A stretch of DNA of 64,000 bases from Rhodospirillaceae bacterium (GCA_009772935.1 WOUR01000001.1:62001-126000), one strand, 5' to 3'; numbered from the stretch's first letter, positions 10,376 to 17,702 are shown. Notes: generated by a model from the letters alone, not told the origin. Numbers and translations: made by a program.

Positions 10376-12155
10376 GAGCTTGAAGGAGACGCACGAAGCT
10401 TACGGGACGATCGAAGCCTTTAAGGCTCACCTCTTCCTCGCGTTTCGGGACGTCGTCGATGACGCCCTGGACGGCCGGATCGTCGGCCACCGCTCGCGAC
10501 AGCACCACGTCGCCGCCGTCGCTCTGGCCCTGCAGGCGGGCGGCCATGTTCACGGTGGAGCCGAAATAGTCGAGCCGGTCGTTCAGGGTCACCACCACGC
10601 TGGGGCCCATGTGGACGCCGAGCTTCAGCGACAGATCCTGGTCGGCGATGCGGGCCTGCATGGAAAGCGCCGCGCGCACCGCGTCGGCGGGATCGCCGAA
10701 CGAGGCCATGACGGCGTCGCCGATGGTCTTCACCACCGCGCCGTCATGGTCGCGCACGACGGACGCCAGCAGCGCGAAATGCTCGCGCACGACGTTGTAG
10801 GCGGCGCCGTCGCCCAGCCGCTCGTAGAGCGCGGTCGAGCCGCGCAGGTCGGAGAAGAGCAGCGCCACCTGGCTCACCCCCGCCTCGTCGCCCGGCCGCA
10901 GGGTCGCGGCTGCGAACAGGTCGCGGAAGGCCTGCAGCGAGATCACCTCCGGCACGGTCAGCGCCTCGCGCGTCCAGGTCCGGTCCTCGATCAGCGCCGC
11001 CAGCTCGAAGCCCGCCTCGTTCATGAACGCGATGGTTCCCGCCTCGCCCGAACCCGGCGGCAAAGCCTCGACGCCCGTCGCCGTCACCCGGAGGCCGGGG
11101 AACGGCCCGCCCTCATGCTCGACATCGACCGTCCCGCCGGGATGCAGCGTGCGCAGCCGGTAGCGGCCGGGCGGCAGATCGACCGAAACGCGCCGCCGCT
11201 CGCCCGGCGCCAGGAGCTGCTGCACCACGACATGCGGCGTCACCATCGGCCCGGAGAGGCAGAAGCCGCCCTCCAGCAGCGGCCGCACCGAGGGCGCGGG
11301 CGCGAAGGAGAGCTCGACGTTCTTCTCGAAATCGCGGTCGTAATCGATGTTGCAGGAGGGACAGTGCGCGCCGCGCGGCAGCTCCGACAGGGCCGAGGCC
11401 GAGAGCTTGGGCCCGCGGCAGTTGGTGCAGAGCAGGTCCCAGCTCATGGTCAGAAGCCCCGCCCGCACCGCGGCCAGGCAGGCCTCGATGGCGGCGCGCG
11501 GCGGCACCTCGAGCTGGCGCGCCAGCCGCTTGGGCTTGATGTGGGCGAGGTCGCTCGCCATGCCGCCCGACACCGTCCCGGCCAGCGGCCGGCCGAGCCC
11601 GTTGCCGTAGGGGCTGCGGTCGATCTCGGCGGCGGCCGCCAGCGCCCGCTCGCGCGCGCCCGGCGGCAGCTCGGGCGGCGGCAGCACGAACGGCGTCTCG
11701 CGCTCGCCCTTGAGATGGGCGACCGCCTCCAGGATGCGCCTGGCCACGGCGCCGCCGGCCTGCTCGGCCAGCCGCCGGCCGAACAGGCGGCCCATCAGGG
11801 TGAGCGGCTCCCATTCGAGCGCGTAGCGCACCACCGAGCCGCCCTTGCCGTCGGGCTCGAGATCGAACACCGGCCCGAAGCGGCGGAACGGCCCCCTGGA
11901 GAAGACCCGCGACACGTTGAAATGCCGGCCCAGCACCCACTCGTAGGGCTTCTCGACCCATTCGAGCGTGAACCCCGCCGCCTTGCCCCGGCCGCGGCGC
12001 AGCACCGTGCCGTTGGGCTGCGGCGTCTCCTCCAGCAGGTAGGGCGGCAGGCCCATCGCCTCGTTGAAGCGGTTGGTGTCGGCCAGCACCGGCCACAACA
12101 CGGACGGCGGCAGATCGAAGGTCCAGCTCCAGGTGCGGCGCGAAAGAGGCGGCAT
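10323..12155 (-). CDS. soluble class III adenylate cyclase with SRPBCC-like and zinc-ribbon regions
   Basis: A 610-residue protein without membrane segments, predicted to make cAMP. Residues 1-140 look like an SRPBCC/START-type lipid-pocket domain (WSWTFDLPPSVLWPVLAD). About 170-400 resembles the DUF5939 region, with a CTNC...CPSC zinc ribbon near 245-270. The class III catalytic domain begins near 425, with the metal aspartates in FSDLRGST and TIGDAVMASFG. A lysine (VVKTIGD) and an aspartate (LDYFGSTVN) at the base-selecting positions fit ATP as substrate. Such proteins were known as orphan cyclases with a DUF5939 input domain; the ligand is unknown. The last 20 or so residues are encoded by the family C repeat, so the native C-terminus was probably replaced. 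Confidence 0.85.
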   Translation of the reverse strand: MPPLSRRTWSWTFDLPPSVLWPVLADTNRFNEAMGLPPYLLEETPQPNGTVLRRGRGKAAGFTLEWVEKPYEWVLGRHFNVSRVFSRGPFRRFGPVFDLEPDGKGGSVVRYALEWEPLTLMGRLFGRRLAEQAGGAVARRILEAVAHLKGERETPFVLPPPELPPGARERALAAAAEIDRSPYGNGLGRPLAGTVSGGMASDLAHIKPKRLARQLEVPPRAAIEACLAAVRAGLLTMSWDLLCTNCRGPKLSASALSELPRGAHCPSCNIDYDRDFEKNVELSFAPAPSVRPLLEGGFCLSGPMVTPHVVVQQLLAPGERRRVSVDLPPGRYRLRTLHPGGTVDVEHEGGPFPGLRVTATGVEALPPGSGEAGTIAFMNEAGFELAALIEDRTWTREALTVPEVISLQAFRDLFAAATLRPGDEAGVSQVALLFSDLRGSTALYERLGDGAAYNVVREHFALLASVVRDHDGAVVKTIGDAVMASFGDPADAVRAALSMQARIADQDLSLKLGVHMGPSVVVTLNDRLDYFGSTVNMAARLQGQSDGGDVVLSRAVADDPAVQGVIDDVPKREEEVSLKGFDRPVSFVRLLQAPLPRQGERLGEGATHHL

Positions 12156-12401
12156 GGGGCTGGTACTGTAGCACGCGGGTCAGCAGGTTAGGTCTTTGGA
12201 TAGACACAAGTTAGCAAGAAGAACAGCAGCGATGAGCGACAAAATTTTTCACTGGAACAGCATATCTAAGAGCAAAAAGATTAGGTAAATCTAAGCAGTC
12301 CATCCACTTGCGTTGGCTAGAATGGCGTGATTCGCTCAACAAGAGCGTTCACGACGGGAAAAATCCGCGGCGCTTCGTTTTGTTGGGGAGCCGCAACCGC
12401 C

Positions 12402-12611
12402 ATGGCGGAGTTTCGAAACAGGAATTCTGTGACCACCACAGCTGACCAAGCCTCCTTCTCCGAATGGATCGGCGGAAGAACTGTTGCTTCGCTTGGAACA
12501 AATGCCGGGTCCGAAAGCCTACCATTCCAAAAATGGCGCAAATTTAAGGAAGCATTTGCTCCAGAGTTTGTTGAGCAGGCGATTGCAGCGAGTCCCATAG
12601 AGGAGCATTGA
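12402..12611 (+). pseudogene. 5' fragment of a DNA methyltransferase gene
   Basis: An open frame of 69 residues in an AT-richer patch between the cyclase and a lipoprotein gene. Its second half (SLPFQKWRKFKEAFAPEFVE) resembles the segment that precedes the SAM-binding DPF/YxGSGTT motif in many N4/N6 site-specific DNA methyltransferases, where the pattern is hydrophobic-x-W-x-x-F-K-E-A-F-x-P-x-x-V. The frame then stops after SPIEEH, so neither the SAM-binding nor the catalytic motif follows. A GGGGAG ribosome-binding site lies 9 bases before the ATG. The likeness is from memory of the family and is the weakest part of the call. The alternative is a small unrelated protein. Confidence 0.45.
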
Positions 12612-12706
12612 GACCAAATGCCCCCTCTAGGGGCGCATGCAACCACTGGTTCATGCTTAGCGAGCAAGTATCCGTTAACGGGCCGCTCGCATTGCAGGTC
12701 CCAATC

Positions 12707-13234
12707 CTACGGCAACGTCACCTTCACCAACCGCCCGCCGCGCACGTCCACCCGCTTCATCATCGAGCCGCCCTCGGGGCGGTCGCCCGGGCCGTCCCAC
12801 TTCACGGCGGTCGTGACGTACCAGACGCCGTCGGGGACGCGCGGGAATGAGAAGCTGCCGGAGGCATCGCAGGTGGTGCGGCGCAGGGTCGAGACGTAGA
12901 GCGGGTCGTCGCGGTCGAACTTCACCGGCGCCAGGCTGGCGGCGCGGGTGCCGCGCGTGTCGTTGCCGAAGATCGCCGTCATGCGGGCGCGGGCATAGGC
13001 GCTGTCGGGGATGAGGTTGGCGGCCTGGCCGCCGCAGGTGTGGGTGGTGTCGCCCGCCTTCATGGTCGCGATGCCGCTCAACGTGTTGGCGCCGCTCTTC
13101 CTCGACCAGTCGATCTCGGCGGCCTGGATCGGCTGCGACAACGCGCTGGGCGGCGGCGGGGCGAAGGCCTGGTCGAACTGGGCGCAGCCGGCGAGGGCCA
13201 GGGCAAGACCGAGGATCGGGGCGAGAGGCTTCAT
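12707..13234 (-). CDS. predicted lipoprotein, carboxypeptidase-regulatory-like
   Basis: A 175-residue predicted lipoprotein: signal sequence MKPLAPILGLALALAGC with lipobox ALAGC, then a proline-rich linker (FAPPPPSALSQP) and a beta-rich body. The segment CDASGSFSFPRVPDGVWYV resembles the transthyretin-like fold seen in carboxypeptidase regulatory domains, with two cysteines that could pair. Function unknown. The start at 13234 is fixed by the signal sequence; a GGAGA ribosome-binding site lies about 10 bases upstream. The gene ends against the AT-richer patch that holds the methyltransferase fragment. Confidence 0.7.
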   Translation of the reverse strand: MKPLAPILGLALALAGCAQFDQAFAPPPPSALSQPIQAAEIDWSRKSGANTLSGIATMKAGDTTHTCGGQAANLIPDSAYARARMTAIFGNDTRGTRAASLAPVKFDRDDPLYVSTLRRTTCDASGSFSFPRVPDGVWYVTTAVKWDGPGDRPEGGSMMKRVDVRGGRLVKVTLP

Positions 13235-13409
13235 GGGAGGGGCTGTCTCCGGGTCGTTGAGGGGGTGGGGCCGCCAAAAAGGTAGACGACAACGCCGGTT
13301 GCGGGCCCGTGTTCCTTTGGTGGTTCGGCGGGAGGGTCGGGGTTCGACGCGGTCGCGTCGCTGGCGTATGATGCGCTCGTGCAGGCTTGCGGCGGCCGCG
13401 ACGGCCGCG

Positions 13410-13436
13410 TAAACGAAATAAACGCAATAAACGAAA
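13410..13436. repeat. three tandem 9-base units
   Basis: Three direct copies of TAAACGMAA (TAAACGAAA, TAAACGCAA, TAAACGAAA). The unit is AT-rich in a GC-rich setting and lies about 175 bases upstream of the lipoprotein start. It could be a regulator-binding array or a simple slippage repeat. Confidence 0.6.
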
Positions 13437-13567
13437 CATTCGAAGGCGGAGTCGCACCCTTCGCGCCGGATGCGACACCACATGTTGTGTGCGATGTCGG
13501 TGACCCACTACCTGTTGTGCCGGTGCCCCGGCCCGCACCGCGGATCACCGGCTCACCCGACCGATGC

Positions 13568-13679
13568 CCTCACCCTGAGGAGCGGTCCGCAGGACCGCGT
13601 CTCGAAGGGTGGGAACGCGCACCGTGCCTGTTGCCCATCCTTCGAGACGCATCGCTACGCGATGCTCCTCAGGATGAGG
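13568..13679. repeat. palindromic intergenic repeat, family A copy 2
   Basis: Inverted repeat running from CCTCACCCTGAGGAGCGGTC to CTCCTCAGGATGAGG, with inner arms GTCTCGAAGGGTGGG and CCCATCCTTCGAGAC. It has the same design as 4027-4134, but the variable tips beside the outer arms differ (GGTCCGCAGGACC here; CATCGCTACGCGATG on the right). Confidence 0.85.
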
Positions 13680-13800
13680 TCACGTGGTCGGTTAAGGGCT
13701 TGAATCGATTGTGTTGATTCCGTTCCGCCTCTCAGGGTGGGGGCCACGTCTGCGGAACCGGTTGATTCTCCCATGTCCGGAAAGTCACTAAGCTGGGTCC

Positions 13801-14679
13801 ATGACCCCAGACACCTCCTTCGCACGCTTTCCCCTCCCCGCCGGCAGCGCCGACTGCCACGTCCATGTCTACGGTCCCTACGACCGCTTCCCCGCCGTCT
13901 CCGGCGGCAAGTTCTCGCCGCTGCAGGCGACGCCGGTCGAGGCGCTGCTGGCGCTGTGGGACCGGATGGGCATCGCGCGCGGGGTGATCGTCCATGCGCT
14001 GGCGGCCGGCGGCGACAACGAGGTGACGCTCGACGCGCTGCGGCGCCATCGCGACCGGCTGCGCGGCGTGGCGCTGCTGAAGCCCGAGGTGAGCGAGCGC
14101 CGGCTCGACGAGCTGAGCGAGGCGGGCTTCCGGGGCGTGCGCATCAACCTGCTGCGCCAGGACGGCAAGCCGGTCTCCTCGGGCGGCATGAGCCTCGACG
14201 ACCTTCTGGCGCTGGCGCCGCGCCTCGGGGCGCGCGGCTGGCACGTGCAGCTCTGGGTCGAGACCGGCGACCTGATGGAGCTGGCGCCGACGCTCGAGAA
14301 GATGCCGTTCGATTTCGTGATCGACCATATGGGCCGCACCATGGCCGACAAGGGCGTCGACTATGCGGGCTTCCGCTGGTTCTGCGAGCGGCTGAAGACC
14401 GGCCGCTACTGGTGCAAGCTCTCGGGCGCCGACCGCAACACCCGCCAGGGCGCCGGGCCGGGCGCCGCCTATGACGACACCGCGCCGTTCATGCAGGCGC
14501 TGGTCGCCGCCAATCCCGACCGGCTGGTCTGGGGCAGCGACTGGCCGCATGTCGGGCACGCGGCCGAGGCGATCCCGCAGGAGGAGGATTTGCTCGGGCT
14601 GTTCTTCCGCTGCGTGCCGGACGAGGCGGTGCGCCGGAAGATCCTCGTCGACAATCCGAAGGTTCTTTACGGGTTCTAA
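13801..14679 (+). CDS. amidohydrolase of the 2-pyrone-4,6-dicarboxylate lactonase (LigI) type
   Basis: A 292-residue TIM-barrel hydrolase. Visible motifs are DCHVHVYG near the N-terminus (metal-binding histidines or their remnants), KPEVSERRLDELSEAGFRG, FVIDHMGR, KLSGADR and VWGSDWPHVGH, in the order of the LigI/COG3618 group, which hydrolyses lactones such as 2-pyrone-4,6-dicarboxylate in aromatic breakdown. The ATG at 13801 gives a natural N-terminus. The next gene downstream, a maleate-isomerase-like protein, follows after a family B repeat. The two could act in the same organic-acid pathway, although the repeat probably interrupts co-transcription. The substrate is inferred from the family only. 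Confidence 0.85.
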   Translation: MTPDTSFARFPLPAGSADCHVHVYGPYDRFPAVSGGKFSPLQATPVEALLALWDRMGIARGVIVHALAAGGDNEVTLDALRRHRDRLRGVALLKPEVSERRLDELSEAGFRGVRINLLRQDGKPVSSGGMSLDDLLALAPRLGARGWHVQLWVETGDLMELAPTLEKMPFDFVIDHMGRTMADKGVDYAGFRWFCERLKTGRYWCKLSGADRNTRQGAGPGAAYDDTAPFMQALVAANPDRLVWGSDWPHVGHAAEAIPQEEDLLGLFFRCVPDEAVRRKILVDNPKVLYGF

Positions 14680-14688
14680 TCCCACTCC

Positions 14689-14818
14689 TCCGTCGTCTCG
14701 ACCGGAGCCTCGCGCAGCGAGGCGTAGCGGAGAGACCTTCTCTCTACGATTTTCCGGCTTTTGGTGGAGAGAAGGTCTCTCCGCTCCGCGCCTTCGGCGC
14801 TCCGGTCGAGACGACGGG
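14689..14818. repeat. palindromic intergenic repeat, family B copy 3
   Basis: Third copy of the CGTCGTCTCGACCGGAGC palindrome, with the AGAGACCTTCTCTC/GAGAGAAGGTCTCT inner arms and a TTTTCCGGCTTTTGG core. Variable tips next to the outer arms (CTCGCGCAGCGAG; GCGCCTTCGGCGC) form their own small hairpins. Confidence 0.88.
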
Positions 14819-14841
14819 ATATTCATCGCGAAAGGCAACAC

Positions 14842-15645
14842 ATGGTTCACCACGACAACTGGGGCTGGCGGGCCCGCATCGGGCTGTTCATCGTCGGCAG
14901 CGAGGCGGTACCGGAGGCCGAGTGGTGGGCGATGGCGCCGCCCGGCGTATCGATACATGCGGCGCGGGTGACGGCGCCGACGCCGTGGGCGAAGTGGCGC
15001 GCGGACCGGAGCGGCGTCGATCTCGCCGACGATCTGGCGCGTGGGGCGAAGCAGTTCTCGGCCATGAAGCTGCAGGCCGTCGTCTTCGCCCATACGTCGA
15101 GCAGCGTCGTGGGCGGCAAGGGCTGGGACGAGGCGACCGTCGCGGCGCTGTCGTCGGTGGTGCGATCGGGCATCGCGGGCGACGAGGCCAGGGTCACGAC
15201 CAACGGCCTCGATACGCTGGCGGCGTTGCGTCATTCGGGCGTGAAGCGGCCGTTCCTCGTCGTGCCGCCGTGGTTCCCCGACGACACGGTGGGCGCGGCG
15301 CTGCGCTATTACGGCGATCACGGGCTCGCGCCGGTCGGCCATCTGCGGCTCGATCCCGGCCGCAAGTGGCGGGACGTGCCGCCCAAGGATCTCTATCCGC
15401 AGGGCATGGGCTTCGAGCAGGAGATCGAGCCGCTCTACGCCCAAATCCGCAAGGCCTGTCCGCCCGAGGCCGACGGCGTGCTGATCGGCGGCACCGGCTT
15501 CCGCTGCGTCGGGATAATCGAAACACTCGAAACGGATGTCGCGCGTCCGGTGATCACCGCCAACCAGGCGAGCCTGTGGCACTGCCTGCGGCTGACGGGC
15601 ATCCGGACGCCGGTCGAAGGGTATGGGGCGTTGTTGCGGTCCTAG
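14842..15645 (+). CDS. maleate isomerase / arylmalonate decarboxylase family protein lacking both catalytic cysteines
   Basis: A 267-residue protein with the Asp/Glu-racemase fold used by maleate cis-trans isomerases and arylmalonate decarboxylases. Family landmarks are RIGLFIVGSE at the start, AVVFAHTSSSVVG where family members normally read a CTSGS-type motif, and LIGGTGFRCVGIIETLE where they normally read S-C-T. Both catalytic cysteine positions are therefore replaced (by His and Gly as aligned by eye); a cysteine lies four residues downstream of the second site. The chemistry may differ from isomerisation. The ATG at 14842 follows a weak AAAGG ribosome-binding site. It lies downstream of the LigI-like gene on the same strand. 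Confidence 0.75.
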   Translation: MVHHDNWGWRARIGLFIVGSEAVPEAEWWAMAPPGVSIHAARVTAPTPWAKWRADRSGVDLADDLARGAKQFSAMKLQAVVFAHTSSSVVGGKGWDEATVAALSSVVRSGIAGDEARVTTNGLDTLAALRHSGVKRPFLVVPPWFPDDTVGAALRYYGDHGLAPVGHLRLDPGRKWRDVPPKDLYPQGMGFEQEIEPLYAQIRKACPPEADGVLIGGTGFRCVGIIETLETDVARPVITANQASLWHCLRLTGIRTPVEGYGALLRS

Positions 15646-15658
15646 AACTACCCGCACA

Positions 15659-15768
15659 CCTCATCCTGAGGAGGCTGCGCAGCAGCCGTCTCGAAGGATC
15701 GGCAAAAGGCGTGGTGCTCGTGCCCACCCTTCGAGACGCCGCGCTTCGCGCGTCTCCTCAGGGTGAGG
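15659..15768. repeat. palindromic intergenic repeat, family A copy 3
   Basis: Inverted repeat from CCTCATCCTGAGGAGGCTGC to CTCCTCAGGGTGAGG, with inner arms GTCTCGAAGGAT and ACCCTTCGAGAC. It lies directly before the 57-base direct repeat that starts the islet at 15777. Confidence 0.85.
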
Positions 15769-15776
15769 TCGTTGTC

Positions 15777-15833
15777 AAGTCGCCAGCAGATTCAGCTTCC
15801 TCAAGAGCTCCCGCTCCTGCTCCATCGTCTTCG
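15777..15833. repeat. direct repeat, left copy (duplicated 3' end of the Bug-receptor gene)
   Basis: Fifty-seven bases that match 16611-16667 except at two positions. The right copy is the authentic 3' end of the Bug-receptor gene. In this left copy the reading also ends LNLLAT followed by a stop (TGA instead of TAG), with one Lys-to-Arg change. The two copies bracket the AT-richer islet 15834-16610 like attachment or duplication borders. Confidence 0.9.
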
Positions 15834-15926
15834 TACCGTTCCGGCAACCTTGATATCGCTCGACTTTTGGTTGCAAAATTAGGTCCACAGCTCTCGTCCT
15901 TCTTACCTCATCTGCAGAGGCTCCCC

Positions 15927-16556
15927 GTGACCGATACGCCGACATCACCACCAGACAATCCCCCTAGCGATGAAATCGCCGCACTTATTCATAAGCTTGA
16001 AGCAGCCACGACCCGCCGACTCGATAGGTTGGAGGCTATGGTTCTCGTGATGGGTGAGCGGTCGTTGAGGAGCGCCTCGGAGGCACCTCGGATTGATTGG
16101 TACAAGAGAACTTTGGAAACGATTCAGGTGTTGGCCGTAATTGCAGGATTTAGTCTAACGATACTTCAGATTGGAAAAATCCAAGAGAGCACTGATCTAG
16201 CGGCCTGGAACTCCGTATCTAGCGAATGGCTCAAGGTCGATCAGTACTTTCTTCAAAACCCGGAGATGCGAAAGTATTTCTACAGTGGGGCGTCCATCGC
16301 GCACGACCACATGGATCACGCACGAGTTGAAGGAGCGGCCAACTACGTCCTCAATTTTCTGGACTATGCGATTGCCACATCCGATCACATCGTAAAGAAG
16401 TATCCTGATTCCGTTACCTTCATCCAACCCGATGCGTGGAAGGCTTATGTTAAGGCAACATACTTCAAGAGCCCTGCCATTTGTGAGTTGTTTGGCAAGC
16501 TGTCCGCTGGTTACAGCGCAGGAACAAGGAATCTAGCGAGGGAGATGTGTCCCTAA
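15927..16556 (+). CDS. islet-encoded hypothetical membrane-anchored protein
   Basis: A 209-residue protein that I do not recognise. A polar N-terminus (about residues 1-50, proline-rich, then a short predicted coiled helix LIHKLEAATTRRLDRLEAM) leads to one membrane helix near 60-80 (IQVLAVIAGFSLTILQIG). A soluble, mostly helical C-terminal domain of about 125 residues follows (WNSVSSEWLKVDQYFLQNPE; IAHDHMDHARVEGAANYVLN). The GTG at 15927 is chosen for its GAGG ribosome-binding site; an ATG at 16038 is possible but would leave less of the N-terminus. Codon use is clearly more AT-rich than in its neighbours, and it is the only gene between two direct repeats, so it was probably acquired as cargo. 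Defence or signalling roles are possible but not shown. Confidence 0.65.
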   Translation: MTDTPTSPPDNPPSDEIAALIHKLEAATTRRLDRLEAMVLVMGERSLRSASEAPRIDWYKRTLETIQVLAVIAGFSLTILQIGKIQESTDLAAWNSVSSEWLKVDQYFLQNPEMRKYFYSGASIAHDHMDHARVEGAANYVLNFLDYAIATSDHIVKKYPDSVTFIQPDAWKAYVKATYFKSPAICELFGKLSAGYSAGTRNLAREMCP

Positions 16557-16571
16557 ACTCCGACGTACTGC

Positions 16572-16601
16572 ACTAGCCTTCCAAGCGCAGTGCCGGCTAG
16601 T
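16572..16601. repeat. short inverted repeat at the islet's right edge
   Basis: Arms ACTAGCC (16572-16578) and GGCTAGT (16595-16601) are exact complements around a 16-base loop. They lie just after the islet gene and nine bases before the right direct repeat. It could be a weak terminator or part of a recombination site. Confidence 0.5.
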
Positions 16602-16608
16602 CACGACC

Positions 16609-17583
16609 CTAAGTCGCCAGCAGATTCAGCTTCTTCAAAAGCTCCCGCTCCTGCTCCATCGTCTTCGCCATCTTCGCCTGATAGGCCGGGCCGTCGAGCA
16701 ACAGCAGCGGCTGGTCCATGTTGTCCAAAAACTCGAGGTGCTTGGGCTCGCCCGCGGCTTCGCGGAAGGCGTCGGCCAGGATCCTGACCACGGCGGGGTC
16801 CATGCCCTTCGGGCCGATCAGGCCGCCCGGACTGTCGACGGCGATCTCGAGGCCGAGCTCCTTGACCGTCGGCACGTCGGGGAAGCGCTTGGCGCGGTTC
16901 TCGGTGAAGACCGCGAGCAGGCGCAGCTTGCCGGACATGACCAGCGGCGCCCAGCCCGAGGACTCCGAGGCGAAGTCGATCTCGCCGCCCATCAGCGCGC
17001 GCAGCGTGTCGGCGGTGCCGCGATAGGGCGCGTGCGTCCAGCTGAGGCCTTCCTTGAGGCCGAGGCTCTCCATCGCCAGATGCTGCGTCGAGCCGGCCCC
17101 GAGCGTGCCCCAGTTCAGCTTGCCGGGATGGGCCTTCGCGTAGGCCAGGAGCTCGGGCAGCGTCTTCCACGGCGCGTCGGGGCGCACGACGACGCCCATG
17201 ACGAAGCCGGTGATCTGCAGGATGTAGGTCAGGTCCCTGATCGGATCGTATTTCAGCGACGCGTTCAGCATCGGCTGGCGCAGCACGCTCATGTGCATCT
17301 GGCTGATCGTGTAGCCGTCGGGCTTCGCGTCCTGCAGCGCCAGCGCGCCCAGCACGCCGGCGGCGCCGCCCTTGTTCTCGACGACGACCGGCTGTCCCAG
17401 TTTCTTCGCCGCCGATTCGGCCAGGATGCGGAAGCCGGCATCGGCCGGACCGCCGGCGGCCCACGGGATGATCAGGCGGATCGGCTTGTCGGGAAACTTT
17501 CCTTGCGCGCGTGACGGTGATGCGGCGCCGAGCGGCAGGAGCGCGGCACCCGCGAGGGCGGCCCGTCGTGTCAGGCTGGTCAT
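16609..17583 (-). CDS. Bug-family tripartite tricarboxylate receptor (orphan)
   Basis: A 324-residue periplasmic binding protein of the TctC/Bug family. It has a twin-arginine-like signal (TRRAALAGAALLPLGAASPSR) and the family landmarks FPDKPIRLIIPWAAGGPAD, VVVENKGGAAGVLGA, KPDGYTI, HAPYRGTADTLRALMGGEID and FPDVPTVKELG. Bug proteins capture carboxylates or related acids for TctAB transporters or act as sensors; no tctA or tctB is in the window. The ATG at 17583 opens the signal peptide. Its last 57 bases are repeated at 15777-15833, on the far side of the islet. A strong hairpin separates it from the Tim44-like gene upstream. Confidence 0.9.
   Translation of the reverse strand: MTSLTRRAALAGAALLPLGAASPSRAQGKFPDKPIRLIIPWAAGGPADAGFRILAESAAKKLGQPVVVENKGGAAGVLGALALQDAKPDGYTISQMHMSVLRQPMLNASLKYDPIRDLTYILQITGFVMGVVVRPDAPWKTLPELLAYAKAHPGKLNWGTLGAGSTQHLAMESLGLKEGLSWTHAPYRGTADTLRALMGGEIDFASESSGWAPLVMSGKLRLLAVFTENRAKRFPDVPTVKELGLEIAVDSPGGLIGPKGMDPAVVRILADAFREAAGEPKHLEFLDNMDQPLLLLDGPAYQAKMAKTMEQERELLKKLNLLAT
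16611..16667. repeat. direct repeat, right copy (3' end of the Bug-receptor gene)
   Basis: Partner of 15777-15833: 55 of 57 bases identical, same orientation, 834 bases apart. It codes for the last 18 or so residues of the receptor (ending KKLNLLAT) and its TAG stop. Confidence 0.9.
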
Positions 17584-17646
17584 GTCGATCTTCCTTCCCT
17601 TCCCCAATCTCAGGCTATCGGAGCAAGGAGCGGGCCGCACAAAGAA

Positions 17647-17675
17647 AATCGGCCGGCTTTGGGGGCCGGCCGATT
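17647..17675 (-). terminator. rho-independent terminator for the Tim44-like gene
   Basis: Perfect 11-base stem AATCGGCCGGC / GCCGGCCGATT around a short loop, followed on the minus strand by TTTTCTTT. It lies 28 bases past the stop of the leftward Tim44-like gene and before the Bug-receptor start. Confidence 0.85.
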
Positions 17676-17702
17676 CTGCAGTTCAGAAGATCGCGGTGCC
17701 GA

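Larger units (their letters stand above)
13235..13800. other. 566-base intergenic region between divergent genes
   Basis: This stretch separates the lipoprotein gene (leftward) from the LigI-like hydrolase (rightward). It contains a three-unit 9-base tandem repeat at 13410-13436 and family A repeat copy 2 at 13568-13679. Open frames across it run through the repeat and look like chance translations. No convincing small gene was seen; the right-hand 120 bases before 13801 should hold the hydrolase promoter. Confidence 0.6.

Noticed and set aside
10314..12191. A 625-codon + strand frame opposite the soluble cyclase.
   Set aside because: Antisense shadow of a gene with clear cyclase motifs; the translation is arginine/glutamine-rich without structure.
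12317..12667. A 116-codon minus-strand frame through the AT-richer patch.
   Set aside because: It lies opposite the better-supported methyltransferase fragment, has no ribosome-binding site and no family resemblance.
13379..13717. A 112-codon + strand frame upstream of the LigI-like gene.
   Set aside because: Its second half is translated from the family A palindrome (PHPEERSAGPRLEGW), so it is repeat-derived, not a gene.
8323..15768. Recurrent spaced repeats considered as a CRISPR array.
   Set aside because: Copies are long palindromes kilobases apart in three families, with no regular 30-40-base spacers and no cas genes.
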